The translations under genes and the position numbers were made by a program. A stretch of DNA of 64,000 bases from Phycisphaeraceae bacterium. GTDB taxonomy: Bacteria > Planctomycetota > Phycisphaerae > Phycisphaerales > UBA1924. Location of the stretch: positions 96,319 to 160,318 of the forward strand of contig JAJTHN010000002.1 in the NCBI GenBank assembly GCA_021297895.1. The letters run 5' to 3'. Below the pieces are notes generated by a model, which did no database searches, was not told the origin of the DNA, and saw only the letters and a list, made by a program, of their open reading frames with translations. Shown here piece after piece: positions 1-9,297 of this stretch (its first letter is position 1; each line of letters starts with the position of its first letter).

Positions 1-6
1 GGGCGA

Positions 7-2586
7 TCAGAAGCCCTCGGGAACCGGGCAGCCCAGGAAGAAGTAGGTGAAGAACGCGGTGAAGTCGCCGTTGTCGACGGTGCCATCCGGGCCAGCACCC
101 TGACGAGCGGTCTCGCCGTCGGTGTTGGCGATATCCGCGAGCAGACGCGCCGGATCGGTCTCATCGAGGAAGAACGCCAGGAAGAACAGCGTGAAGTCGC
201 CGTTGTCGATCGCGCCGTCGGGCGACGCATCGCCGTCGGTGTTGGCCACGTCGGCGGGGTTGTTGCAGGGCTGAGCGCCCGCCGCGCCCGAGGCGACCGC
301 CAGACCGCTGAAGCCGTCGGCCGTGCCGGTGGGCAGCGTGATGTAGTTGACGATGTTCGACGCGACGAACTGCGTCGTGACATCACCCGTGGCCGGGAAG
401 GCCGCCACCGCGCCGCCGAAGGTCGACAGCAGCACCGTGCCGTTGCTGCGCAGGCCCAGTTCACGGGCCGTGTTCAGCGTCGGGGTCGAGACGTTCACCG
501 AAGCCGTCGGCGGCTGGAAGATCGCGCCGGGCAGCTGCGTGGTGTCGGGCTTGGGCAGAACCCAGACGAAGTTCCGGGTGCTCTGCGGCGTGCCGCCGAA
601 GGAGCCAACGCTGACGATGATCTTGTCGCTGAAGCCCGTGGCGTTCGGGTTGAACTCGACATCGGTGAAGGCGTTGTTGCCGATGATCGGCAGCGAGCCG
701 CCCGCGGGGATCGAGAGCGTGTCGATCTTCGAGATCGAGTTGATCGACGCGTCCACGCGGAACAGCGAGAGCTCGACGCGCTCGTTGCCCAGCGTGTTGA
801 ACGGAGCCGCAACGAGCAGGTACTCGTTGTCCAGCCACGCCGTGCCCGCGGTCGCGTTGGGCGGCAGCGTCACGCCGCCGTCGCTGAACTCGAACCCATC
901 GCTGATCGTGCCGGTGCCGTCACCGGTGTTGCTGTACTCCAGGATGCCGACGACGTTGCCCGACAGCGGGTCGGCGCTCGTCGACGTCGTGTACGCGACC
1001 AGGTTGTTGTTGGGCGAAACCGACAGACCGCCCATCTGCCCGCGGCTGAGCGTCAGGCTCGGGCTGGTCTCGGTGTAGGGCGGGGCGCCCAGGAAGAACC
1101 GGCTGGCCGTCGAGACCGGACCGGGGAAGTCCGCGATGAACGAGCCCAGCACCACGCCGCCGCGCGGGGCGCGATTCACGGTCGGGTACGCGTACAGCGA
1201 GCCGCCCGTGGTCGTCGAGCCGAAGTTCAGCGCCAGCAGGTTGCCGGCCGGGTTGGCGATGATGCCGTCCTTGTTGTCAAACTCGACGCTCTGAGCAAAG
1301 CTCAGGTTCGTCCAGTTGTCATTGACCAGCGCCGGGGGCGTGGACAGGTCGCCGCGGATCAGACGCAGCGTCTGGAACGCGCTCGCACGATTGCCGCCGA
1401 ACACCACGTCGTTCCGCAGGACGGGGCCGGTCACGGACTGAACCGCGGCGAACGTGTTCGTCGCGGCCTGGTTGCTCGGAGCGGGCGTGAAGGCCAGCCG
1501 CAGGCCCGTCGTCTCGGGGAACTCGGCCGCGGCCGTCAGCACCACATCGAAGCTCGGGATCACCGCGGCCGGGGCCAGCGTGCCCAGGTTGATCACCAGG
1601 TCGCTGCCGACCACGCTCACCGTGCCCGTGCCGCCGGGCAGCGTCGTGGAGACCAGCGAGACGCCCGCGGGCAGCGGAGCCGTGATCGTCGTCGGGGTCG
1701 CGTTGGCGACGCCGATGTTCGTGATCCCGGCGAAGGTGTACGTGATGTTGCTGGGCACGGTGCCGAAAGCGAAGTTGTTCAGCGTGATCGCGCCGATCGA
1801 CACGTTGCCGGCGGGCGGCGCCGCGCCGACGTCGATCTGAACGTCGTCGATCGAGACGCCAAGGTCGTTGCCCGTGTCGTTGATGTCCGTCCAGCGCAGC
1901 GCAATGAACTCGCCGGCGGGGACATTCAGGCCGGTGATGGTCTGGTCATACGCCACGCGGGCCGCGGCGTTGGTATCGGGGTCGATGGCCGCGGGCGTCG
2001 CCGAGCCGACGATCGGGGCAACGAAGTTCAGGGCGGCAAACGCCGTCCAGTTCGTGTTCGTGGTCCAGTCCGTACGCGCCGTGGGAGCCGTCGCGCCGGC
2101 GCGGAACCAGAACGTGAAGCCGTCGGCCGGCGCATTCTCGGCGCGCCACTGCTTGCCGGTGTAGCGAACGCGCAGGCTGCTGATCGTCGAGCCCGTGCCG
2201 TTCTGCAGGATGATGCCGATGTTCTGCGTGCCCGGCGTACCGGAGCCGACCGAACCGAGTGCCCGCTGGCTGCTGCCCGCGACGCCGAAGCCGTACAGGC
2301 CGCCGCTGAAGCCCCCGGCGCCCGAGCCGTCGGTAAGACGCGGCACCGGCGGGGTGGCCGGATTCGAGTTCATGAAGTAGAACCAGCCCGGCAGACCCGC
2401 GACCGCGCTGCCCGTGGCGGTGCTCAGCGGATTCGGAGTCCAATTCGCCGTGCCCGCCGCCGCGTTCACCGGAATCGTGTTGAAGTTCTGCGAGTACGAG
2501 CCCGTGAAGCTCACCTGAGCCATCGCCGCTGAAGCGACCACGGCCGCGCCGGCAACAGCAACCATCGAAGCAATCCGATTCCGCAT
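7..2586 (-). CDS. Secreted protein with C-terminal GC-type dockerin-like tail
   Basis: 859 aa. A Sec signal peptide is visible (MRNRIAS, hydrophobic AVAGAAVVASA, cleavage after AMA). Residues about 25-255 form a Gly/Ala/Thr-rich beta-sandwich-like domain, 260-385 a DUF11-like repeat, and 395-775 a beta-rich stretch of possible propeller type. The last ~80 residues carry two DNGDFTxFF motifs separated by a DExDPARLLADIANTDG linker and end in a GC pair. This is the paired calcium-loop tail of exported Phycisphaerae proteins, thought to anchor or sort them (inferred). The ATG is preceded by CAGGAGATC at good distance; the same leader precedes the second such gene at 63544. No enzymatic motif is seen, so the substrate is unknown. 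It may be a surface or matrix protein. Confidence 0.85.
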   Translation of the reverse strand: MRNRIASMVAVAGAAVVASAAMAQVSFTGSYSQNFNTIPVNAAAGTANWTPNPLSTATGSAVAGLPGWFYFMNSNPATPPVPRLTDGSGAGGFSGGLYGFGVAGSSQRALGSVGSGTPGTQNIGIILQNGTGSTISSLRVRYTGKQWRAENAPADGFTFWFRAGATAPTARTDWTTNTNWTAFAALNFVAPIVGSATPAAIDPDTNAAARVAYDQTITGLNVPAGEFIALRWTDINDTGNDLGVSIDDVQIDVGAAPPAGNVSIGAITLNNFAFGTVPSNITYTFAGITNIGVANATPTTITAPLPAGVSLVSTTLPGGTGTVSVVGSDLVINLGTLAPAAVIPSFDVVLTAAAEFPETTGLRLAFTPAPSNQAATNTFAAVQSVTGPVLRNDVVFGGNRASAFQTLRLIRGDLSTPPALVNDNWTNLSFAQSVEFDNKDGIIANPAGNLLALNFGSTTTGGSLYAYPTVNRAPRGGVVLGSFIADFPGPVSTASRFFLGAPPYTETSPSLTLSRGQMGGLSVSPNNNLVAYTTSTSADPLSGNVVGILEYSNTGDGTGTISDGFEFSDGGVTLPPNATAGTAWLDNEYLLVAAPFNTLGNERVELSLFRVDASINSISKIDTLSIPAGGSLPIIGNNAFTDVEFNPNATGFSDKIIVSVGSFGGTPQSTRNFVWVLPKPDTTQLPGAIFQPPTASVNVSTPTLNTARELGLRSNGTVLLSTFGGAVAAFPATGDVTTQFVASNIVNYITLPTGTADGFSGLAVASGAAGAQPCNNPADVANTDGDASPDGAIDNGDFTLFFLAFFLDETDPARLLADIANTDGETARQGAGPDGTVDNGDFTAFFTYFFLGCPVPEGF

Positions 2587-2820
2587 GCTTGATCTCCTGT
2601 CGCTCTCGCGACGCTGGGGGGTTCCAGACTCTCCACCGGCGAGCGTCCCGACGCTTCATCGTCGGTTGTCGTTCGTTCGTCAACGTGCTCGCCCAGAGTG
2701 GTCTGTGAAGCCTAGCCCCCGGACCGTCCTAATCCACGCCTCTTCACGCCGTTTTGTCGCAAACGCCCCTGTTCTCGGGCAATCCGCCGCGCGCTTACAC
2801 AATCCTCATACATCGATCGG
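2587..2820. other. Divergent intergenic region, no gene seen
   Basis: With the doubtful first 141 bases of the ispD reading frame this makes about 375 bases between two divergently read genes. It holds the ribosome-binding site of the secreted-protein gene on the minus strand. Short open frames here have no protein-like composition. No convincing promoter hexamers or hairpin were picked out. Confidence 0.5.
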
Positions 2821-3762
2821 ATGCACGTTTGGCACGGGTTCTCCCCACCCCAAGAACACCCTCCGTCAAATTGGGCAACATCGCACGCATGCCCATTACG
2901 GGTCTCCGCTCACCGCCCCCGCAAAGCCCCGAACACCACACACACTCCTACCCTCGGTCCCCTGAGACTCGCCGTCATCATCGCCGCCGCCGGTGCTTCG
3001 CGCCGATTCGCAAGCCACGCCACCGAAATTCAGCGCTCCAAGCTCGATGAGGATCTGGGCGGGCGTCCGGTGCTGCAGCGCGCTGTCGAACTCTTCTCGG
3101 GCCTGTCGCAAACAGTTCAGACCATCGTCGCCGGTCCCGCCGATGAGCAGGCCATGAGCGCGTTCAAGGAGCGCCACGCCGATCGTCTGAGCCTGCTCGG
3201 TTGCACGATCGTTCCGGGCGGGCGCGAGCACCGCTACCAGACCGTGCAGGCCGCGCTGGCGCACCTTCGCCCCGAGGTCACGCACGTGGCCATTCACGAC
3301 GCGGCAAGACCCTGCACGCCCGCCGAGGTCATCGAGCGCGTGCTCACCACCGCGGAGCAGCACCCCGCCGTCATCCCCGTGATCCCCGTCGCCGACACGC
3401 TCAAGCGCATCGATCCCGCGCCGCTGGAGCAGACCTCGCCCGATCCGCTCGCGGCGATCCTGGGCGCTGCGCCCTCCGGCCCGCCGCGGCATCGCGTCGA
3501 GCAAACCGTCGACCGCACGCACCTTGTCGCGGTGCAGACGCCGCAGGTCTTCGAGGTCTCGCTGCTCCGCCGCGCTTACGCGCAGCCGAACCTGGACAGC
3601 ACCGACGACGCCCAACTCATCGAGCGGCTCGGCGAGCCGGTCATCACTGTGATGGGCGACCCGAAGAACCTCAAGCTCACGCGACCGGAGGACCTGACGC
3701 TCATCCGCGCGATCATGGGCGTGCGAGCGCCGGAGGCTAAGCCGGCGCACCTTCGATTCTGA
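2821..3762 (+). CDS. ispD: 2-C-methyl-D-erythritol 4-phosphate cytidylyltransferase
   Basis: Transfers CMP from CTP to methylerythritol 4-phosphate in the non-mevalonate isoprenoid pathway (cytosol). Family motifs are clear: LAVIIAAAGASRRF at the nucleotide loop, VAIHDAARPCTP, DTLKRID, VQTPQVF and TDDAQLIE followed by GDPKNLKLTRPEDL. The usual PKQ signature after the glycine loop reads RSKL here, so the substrate loop is divergent. Family similarity begins at about 2962, where the codon is CTG. The first ~47 residues from the ATG at 2821 look non-protein-like, so the true start is probably a non-ATG codon near 2962. The protein would then be ~266 aa, close to the family norm. Confidence 0.88.
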   Translation: MHVWHGFSPPQEHPPSNWATSHACPLRVSAHRPRKAPNTTHTPTLGPLRLAVIIAAAGASRRFASHATEIQRSKLDEDLGGRPVLQRAVELFSGLSQTVQTIVAGPADEQAMSAFKERHADRLSLLGCTIVPGGREHRYQTVQAALAHLRPEVTHVAIHDAARPCTPAEVIERVLTTAEQHPAVIPVIPVADTLKRIDPAPLEQTSPDPLAAILGAAPSGPPRHRVEQTVDRTHLVAVQTPQVFEVSLLRRAYAQPNLDSTDDAQLIERLGEPVITVMGDPKNLKLTRPEDLTLIRAIMGVRAPEAKPAHLRF

Positions 3763-3765
3763 CCC

Positions 3766-4107
3766 CTACCGCCTCGTCGGCACGTACGTCTCGACCACCG
3801 CGCCCGTGGATCGCTCGAAGGCGATGCCGGGCACGCTCCCCCACCGCGCCGTGCCGATCGCGCGCAGCCGCGGCGCGTGATCGCGCAGGTACGCCTCCAT
3901 CGCCGCGCGATCGGGGAACGTGTATCGCACTTCCACTCCGAAGCCCAGCGCCGCCGTCGCATCAGGATCCAGCCGCACGATCGCCGCGGCCACCGCCCCG
4001 CAATCGACCACTTCCTGCACGTGCCCATCGCGCAGCCACGCGATGTACTCGTCGGCGGTCCGGGCCGAGACACACCGCACCCGCACGCTGTAGGCCGAAG
4101 CGTTCAT
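3766..4107 (-). CDS. DUF4286-like protein
   Basis: 113 aa. Reads as an alpha/beta ferredoxin-like protein: SVRVRCVSARTADEYIAWL, then GHVQEVVDCGAV, RYTFPDRAAMEAYLRDHAPRL and a terminal VVETYVPTRR. The layout (first strand, WLRDGH helix, strand ending in F, AYLxxHAPxL) matches small DUF4286 proteins, whose function is unknown. It converges on ispD with only 3 bases between stop codons and lies just downstream of the receiver gene on the same strand, so it may share that transcript. Confidence 0.75.
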   Translation of the reverse strand: MNASAYSVRVRCVSARTADEYIAWLRDGHVQEVVDCGAVAAAIVRLDPDATAALGFGVEVRYTFPDRAAMEAYLRDHAPRLRAIGTARWGSVPGIAFERSTGAVVETYVPTRR

Positions 4108-4140
4108 GCCGCCTCCGTTCCGTTCGTCTTCCCGTTGGCA

Positions 4141-4563
4141 TCAGCCGCGGGCGAGCATCAGCCGCACGCGGTCGAGCAGGTCCGGCTTGGCGACAGGCTT
4201 GGTCAGGAAGTCGTCCGCTCCGCAATCGGCGGCGCGGGCCTTGTCCGACTCCTCGCCCAGCGCCGTGATCATGATCACGCGGATGTCCCGCGTCGCGGCG
4301 TCGCCCTTGAGCTTCCGGCACAACTGGAACCCGCTCATCTTGGGCATCATCACGTCCAGCAGAATCAGCCGCGGCTTCTTCGCCTCGATGAGCCGGAGAG
4401 CCTCGAGCCCGTCCCGCGCCGATCGCACACTGCCACCGAGCTCATCCAGATACGCCTCGAGCAACTCGATGTTCTGCTCGTGATCATCGACGATGAGAAT
4501 GTCGCCACCGGCGACACCCGCATCCGCCGCTCCCTTGCCGCTGTGTGCTGATTCGTTGCCCAT
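4141..4563 (-). CDS. Single-domain response regulator (receiver)
   Basis: 140 aa, essentially only a CheY-like receiver domain: acidic pair ILIVDDHE (residues 22-29), phospho-acceptor Asp in ILLDVMMPKMSG (Asp70), Thr100 in MITAL and Lys122 in FLTKPV. All five catalytic positions are present, so it should be phosphorylated by a histidine kinase, which is not encoded nearby. There is no output domain. ATG at 4563 is chosen because the upstream in-frame extension is Arg/Gly-rich and antisense to the dacB-like gene. It could act by protein contact in motility, stalk or adaptor control. Confidence 0.88.
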   Translation of the reverse strand: MGNESAHSGKGAADAGVAGGDILIVDDHEQNIELLEAYLDELGGSVRSARDGLEALRLIEAKKPRLILLDVMMPKMSGFQLCRKLKGDAATRDIRVIMITALGEESDKARAADCGADDFLTKPVAKPDLLDRVRLMLARG

Positions 4564-4828
4564 CGACACCATCCTAACGCCTCGCCGCGTCCGCCGCCGG
4601 GGCAACCCCGGGCAAGTGCCCGCTCCATCGCGGCGGTGCCTCATCGGCACGTCCGAATCCCTCCCCGAGCCCCGGGCGAACTCGCCATCGCGACGGTACT
4701 CGGACGCATCGCGGAGGTTCGCGCAAACTCGCTGAAGCCCCCGCCCGTCGCCGGTCGATACAGTGACATCGTCGCAGAGAGCAACCGCTCCACTGGGCCA
4801 GCATCGCACCCTTTCTCGGACGCACCCG

Positions 4829-6451
4829 ATGACCCTGCTTTCCGCCCCCGTCGCCCCCGGCTCGATCCGTCCGCGCGCGGGCCTCCGCCGAGCCCTCTTC
4901 GGTGCCGCCGCACTGCTCCTTGCCGCCGGCGCGGCCATCGCCGGCCCGCTGGACCGCGAACTGCTCAAGCTCGCCGCCGAAGCAAAGCTCGGCTCGTCCG
5001 TCGCCGGCGTGGCCATCTACGACGCGACCACCGGCGAGGAACTCGGCTCGATGAACGAGCGCCGCGCCCTCATCCCGGCCAGCAACCTCAAACTCCTCAC
5101 CAGCGGCACCGCCCTGCTGGTCCTCGGCCCCGACTTTGAATTCCGCACCCGCATCGTCCGCGACGGCGACCGCATCGTCGTCATCGGCGCGGGCGACCCC
5201 GCCTTCGGCGACAGCGAACTGCTCGGCGAGATGAAGATCACCGCCAACGAGTTCGTCGACCGCCTCGCCCAGCCCATCATCGAGGCCGGCGGCCACGTCC
5301 GCGAGGTCGTCATCGACGACCGCGTCTTCGACCGCGAGGCCGTCCACCCCACCTGGCCCAAGGGCCAGCTCCACCGCTGGTACTGCGCCGAAGTCAGCGG
5401 CCTGAACTTCCACGCCAACGTCATCGAGGTCTTCGCGACCTGCCGCAGCGCCACGGGCATCCCCAGCGTCCGCAAAGCCCCCGATGCGCCCTGGCTCGAA
5501 GTCAACGTCACCGCGCGCTGCGCGGGCAAGGGCGCCTCCACCGCGCTGGATGTCCAGCGCGAGCCCGGCTCCAACCGCTTCACCCTCTCCGGAACGCTCG
5601 TCGGCTCCATCGATGAGCCCATCCGCTGCTCGCTCACCGACCCGGCGCTGGTCTTCGGCCGCCTCCTGGCCGACCGCCTGCACGCCGCCGGCATGGACGC
5701 GGCCGCGACGACCGCGACCAGCCCCGCCACCCAATCGCCCGACGCCGTGCCCGGTGGCGCCAACGCCCCCACGCAGCGCACCGGAATCGTCGTACGCCTG
5801 GCCGAGCCCGGCGAGGTCTTCAACCCAAGCAAGCAACTGGCCGTCGTCCGCACGCCTCTGCAGCGCGTGCTCGAACGCTGCAACGTCGACAGCCACAACC
5901 TTTATGCCGAGGCCCTGCTCAAGCGCATCGGGCGCGAAGTCACCGGCCAGCCCGGCTCATGGTCCAACGGCGCCGCCGTCGTCCGCATGCAGGTCAACGA
6001 AAAGGTCGGCACCGAGTCGGGCAGCCTGCTCATGGTCGACGGCTCGGGCATGAGCGCCGAGAACAACGTCAGCCCCATGCTCATGGGCCGCTGGCTCGTC
6101 GCGCTCAATCAGAACGAGCGCGTCCGCGACATGTTCATCGAGAGCCTGCCCAAGCCCGGCGAGGGCACGCTCCGCCGGCGATTCCAGGATCGTCTCCCCG
6201 GCGAGGTCCGCGCCAAGAGCGGCTTCATCAACAACGTTCGCGCGTTCAGCGGCTACGTGACCAGCGAGGGCGGGCGTCGCGTCGCATACTCCATCATCAT
6301 CAACAACACCAACGCCGCGCCGCCCGGCAAGGTTGTCGAGTTTTCCGAGGACACCGTCGCCGCGATCGCCCGGTACCTCGACCGTCAGGAACGCGACGAC
6401 AGGCCCGCCCGCCCCAACGCGCAGCCCTCGAGCAAGTCCGGCTCACGCTGA
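4829..6451 (+). CDS. dacB: D-alanyl-D-alanine carboxypeptidase/endopeptidase, PBP4 type (S13)
   Basis: 540 aa, exported. The signal peptide lies in the first ~38 residues (twin-Arg-containing n-region, then LFGAAALLLAAGAAIAG). All three penicilloyl-serine transferase motifs are present: SNLK (Ser85, Lys88), SHN in CNVDSHNLYAEALLKR, and KSG in VRAKSGFINNV. The insert between motifs 1 and 2 is typical of peptidase family S13. It trims or cleaves D-Ala-mDAP cross-links in the periplasm, which supports a genuine peptidoglycan wall. ATG 4829 is chosen because it starts directly at the signal peptide. The product ends in a basic, Pro-rich tail. Confidence 0.92.
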   Translation: MTLLSAPVAPGSIRPRAGLRRALFGAAALLLAAGAAIAGPLDRELLKLAAEAKLGSSVAGVAIYDATTGEELGSMNERRALIPASNLKLLTSGTALLVLGPDFEFRTRIVRDGDRIVVIGAGDPAFGDSELLGEMKITANEFVDRLAQPIIEAGGHVREVVIDDRVFDREAVHPTWPKGQLHRWYCAEVSGLNFHANVIEVFATCRSATGIPSVRKAPDAPWLEVNVTARCAGKGASTALDVQREPGSNRFTLSGTLVGSIDEPIRCSLTDPALVFGRLLADRLHAAGMDAAATTATSPATQSPDAVPGGANAPTQRTGIVVRLAEPGEVFNPSKQLAVVRTPLQRVLERCNVDSHNLYAEALLKRIGREVTGQPGSWSNGAAVVRMQVNEKVGTESGSLLMVDGSGMSAENNVSPMLMGRWLVALNQNERVRDMFIESLPKPGEGTLRRRFQDRLPGEVRAKSGFINNVRAFSGYVTSEGGRRVAYSIIINNTNAAPPGKVVEFSEDTVAAIARYLDRQERDDRPARPNAQPSSKSGSR

Positions 6452-6464
6452 CCGCCGCGAGCGA

Positions 6465-7304
6465 TCACGGCTTGGACACGGGCGCCGCCGCCGGCGATGC
6501 CCGCTTGACGAACTCGTACCCGCCCTTGACCGCGCCCCAGACCTGCGTCCCCTGGGCGTCGTAGCCGCGGTCCCACGTGACCATCCGCGCACCCTTCTCG
6601 TGCGCCGGCATGATCGTCGCCTCGCTCGTCGCATACGACGCCCCGCGCAGCGAACTGGCGCACGTCTTGTCCCCCGTCGCGCCCTTCCACGTTCCGTCGC
6701 CCTGCTTGCCCAGCGTCAGCGCACAGCCTTCCCGCGGCGTGAGCATCTCGGGCGTGACATCCTTGAGCAACTCGACCTTCGCATACGCCCCCGCGAACGC
6801 CAGCGCCTCTCCCGGCAACTCGAACACCTCCGACCGCACCCGCCCATCCTCCAGCCCCACCAGCCGATACACACGCTGGCGATACGGCTTGTCCGCCCGC
6901 TGCGCCATCGCCTGTTCAACGTACAGCCACACACCGTCGGTCCGGTCCGTCCAGATCGGTGTCATGTGCAGCAGAATCTCGAAGTACTCCGGATCCGCCT
7001 TGGCCTGCTCGACCGTGTCGAACGCCCCGCTCAGAAACGCCGCGACCTCGCGCACGCCCGGCGTGATGGGCTCCTTGGCGACCTTGGCATCATCGGCCCC
7101 CGCCGGCACCGCGGCGGCCGGCGCAGCAACCGCGGGCGCAGCAGGTGCCGCGGGTGCTGAAGGTGCCGCGGGCGCAGCCGGCGGGTTCGCGGGCTTGGTC
7201 TGAGCCGTCTGCCCCACCGCCACCATCGGCACCGCGCACACAAACCCCGCCGAGATCGCGACCATCGCCGAGTTCCAAAGCGTCCGATTAAGCCGAGCGT
7301 TCAT
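6465..7304 (-). CDS. Exported CpcT/CpeT-like (chromophore lyase family) protein
   Basis: 279 aa. An N-terminal signal peptide ending near AVGQ is followed by a low-complexity Ala/Pro spacer (about residues 38-70). The rest resembles the CpcT/CpeT phycobiliprotein lyase family: VAAFLSGAFDTVEQAKADPEY, TPIWTDRTDGVWLYVEQAM, PYRQRVYRLV, then a REGCALTL segment, a Cys-containing SLRGASYATSEA and a final WDRGYDAQGTQVWG. Homologues in non-photosynthetic bacteria are exported beta-barrels of unknown ligand. AAAGGAC sits upstream of the ATG. It converges on the dacB-like gene, 13 bases apart. The ligand cannot be told from sequence. Confidence 0.82.
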   Translation of the reverse strand: MNARLNRTLWNSAMVAISAGFVCAVPMVAVGQTAQTKPANPPAAPAAPSAPAAPAAPAVAAPAAAVPAGADDAKVAKEPITPGVREVAAFLSGAFDTVEQAKADPEYFEILLHMTPIWTDRTDGVWLYVEQAMAQRADKPYRQRVYRLVGLEDGRVRSEVFELPGEALAFAGAYAKVELLKDVTPEMLTPREGCALTLGKQGDGTWKGATGDKTCASSLRGASYATSEATIMPAHEKGARMVTWDRGYDAQGTQVWGAVKGGYEFVKRASPAAAPVSKP

Positions 7305-7416
7305 CGAAGGTCCTTTCGTCAGGGCAGACCCCACGCCGCAGGATAGCCGCGAGGGCCACCGCCTCGACCGCCGTGATTCCAACGAGATCATCCGCACCCG
7401 CGCCCGATCCCGCACC

Positions 7417-9021
7417 TCACGGCAGCACCACGTCAAACCCCTTCTGGTCCTCCACGCTCCAATCGTTCAGCGGCCTGGTCCCGCCATTATCACTACCGTC
7501 CGGCCCCACCGCGTACAGCACATACCCACGCTTGAGCACCGGCATCCCCCGCAGCGACAGCGCATCACCATCCACCGTTCGCTCTGCCCCTTCCACCACG
7601 CGATACCTCAGCAGCCCGCCGACGTACGGATCCTGCGCGTCGGGATCGTTCGCGAACATCGACGCAAACTCCGCCTCCGTCGGCAAGCGGCCGTGCTCGA
7701 GACGGAAGAGTTCCATACGAACCGAGAGCCGCAGAGCTCGCACACGCAGTTCGCTGCGCACAACCGCCTCGACTCTCGGATCCCAGTACTGCAGGAACGC
7801 CCAGACCGCCCCGTTCGTGTAGACCTCAGGACGCTCCTGCCGCAACTGCTCAAGGAACTCCGCCCGCTTGACCAGCGGCGTGACTTGCAGCGATGCGATG
7901 CGATCCTCCGCAAAGCCTGAGATCGCCCCGACGACCTCCTGAAACGACACCCGCTCCACGACCGCACGCGGGGCACGCCGCAGCCCTATGCGATTCGAAC
8001 TGTCGTCACCCAGCCACTCCTGAATGCTTGCCTGCAACCGCTCCGGGTCGACCATCGTCATCCGCGCCAGTTCGTCGCGCAAAAACCTCTCCTCATTCCG
8101 AATGATCCGCGCATGATCGCTCTGCGGAATGCTTGCCGCTATGTCAAGCACCGCTTCGAGCCACTCGCGGTCCGGATGCGTCCGCGCGATCCAGTCGAGA
8201 TGCTGGCAGAGGCTTCGGCTCCGCTGCGCCGCCCACCCAGCGTGGCTCAGAAACGGCTCATCCTGACCCAGTTCGATCATCGCCACCACGACCGCGGACT
8301 GCCGACGGACCTCCGCCAAGTCACCCCGGATCGCCGCCTCACGCATGAGCATCAGCGCCGCCATTGCGACAGTGTGGCTCTCCTGCGCGCTCGTGCCCAC
8401 AGAGGACACCCTCGCCGGGAGGGGCCGATCAGCAACGCCCGCCACTGCATCGGGGAGACCTGAGGCTCGGATGATCGCGAGCATCTGCCGCGCAGTGTCG
8501 GCGTTCAACGCCCGGCCATCGGCTTGTGCCTTGGCATGATCACTCCGCGTTGTCAGCAGCAAGAGTCCGTGCGAGTACCAATTCACGGGCTTCCCGGCAA
8601 CATCGGGCAGATCCGCGAACTGCAGGTATGTCGCGCCCAAATCCGCCGCGACCCGCCTCGCCGCCGCCGCGCGATCCTCTTGCCCCGCCGGCACCATCGG
8701 CACGCGCCGCCCCTCGTTGACGATCGCCTCGCGCTGCTCATCCGTGAGCACCACGGCCTTGGCCGCTGCGACCTCACTTGCGACCCACTCGCGCAGACGC
8801 CGCTCCCGGATGCCCCATGCCGCGCCCGCGATCAGTACCAGCACACCAACCACCGCACCCGCCCACACCACGCGTCGCCGCGTCCACAGCCCGCCAGCCG
8901 GGCTGTACGCCAGCCTCGTCGCGTCAACCCCGGTGCCGCCACCCCCCGCGCCGCCACCGATCCCAAAGAAACGCTGGGCTCCCAATCCGAGATCCGCGAG
9001 CCACTGATATAGGCGTTGCAT
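7417..9021 (-). CDS. Membrane-anchored protein, paralogue of the next upstream gene
   Basis: 534 aa. After a short N-terminus there is one membrane segment (about residues 49-69, VVWAGAVVGVLVLIAGAAWG), followed by a long, mostly helical periplasmic or extracytoplasmic domain. The C-terminal ~110 residues have a pseudopilin-tail look common in Planctomycetes: LRLSVRMELFRLEHGRLPT, then DPYVGGLLRYRV, GYVLYAVGPDGSDNGG. The protein is collinear with the C-terminal ~530 residues of the gene at 9298-11529, so the two arose by duplication. No enzymatic motif is seen; the function is unknown. Confidence 0.8.
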   Translation of the reverse strand: MQRLYQWLADLGLGAQRFFGIGGGAGGGGTGVDATRLAYSPAGGLWTRRRVVWAGAVVGVLVLIAGAAWGIRERRLREWVASEVAAAKAVVLTDEQREAIVNEGRRVPMVPAGQEDRAAAARRVAADLGATYLQFADLPDVAGKPVNWYSHGLLLLTTRSDHAKAQADGRALNADTARQMLAIIRASGLPDAVAGVADRPLPARVSSVGTSAQESHTVAMAALMLMREAAIRGDLAEVRRQSAVVVAMIELGQDEPFLSHAGWAAQRSRSLCQHLDWIARTHPDREWLEAVLDIAASIPQSDHARIIRNEERFLRDELARMTMVDPERLQASIQEWLGDDSSNRIGLRRAPRAVVERVSFQEVVGAISGFAEDRIASLQVTPLVKRAEFLEQLRQERPEVYTNGAVWAFLQYWDPRVEAVVRSELRVRALRLSVRMELFRLEHGRLPTEAEFASMFANDPDAQDPYVGGLLRYRVVEGAERTVDGDALSLRGMPVLKRGYVLYAVGPDGSDNGGTRPLNDWSVEDQKGFDVVLP

Positions 9022-9297
9022 GACGGAGTATTGCGTCGGGCGCTGACGGGGATGCAGTAGAGCGATCGGTGCGTTGAAAATTGCACCTCATCGGCAAGTC
9101 AATGGCACCGCCGCCGGACACCGAGTCCCCTTCAAGACACGGGCAGTCCTTGCCTCGCTCACTGGACTTGCGTGCAAGGGACAGAGCCCATAGTGGTCGG
9201 CGGCACAAGTAAGCCCGCACCGGCTCATCATCGCAGACCGAGGATTCAGTGTCATGCCGAGGGCAGGACTCGATGCGACACATCCCAACCCCGCACC

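Noticed and set aside
2585..2965. Short plus-strand frames between the secreted-protein gene and ispD
   Set aside because: Low-complexity Pro/Arg/Thr/His composition and no family pattern.
4574..5896. 440-residue minus-strand frame opposite the PBP4 gene
   Set aside because: The plus strand encodes all three PBP motifs; the minus frame is Gly/Asp/Ala/Arg-rich noise.
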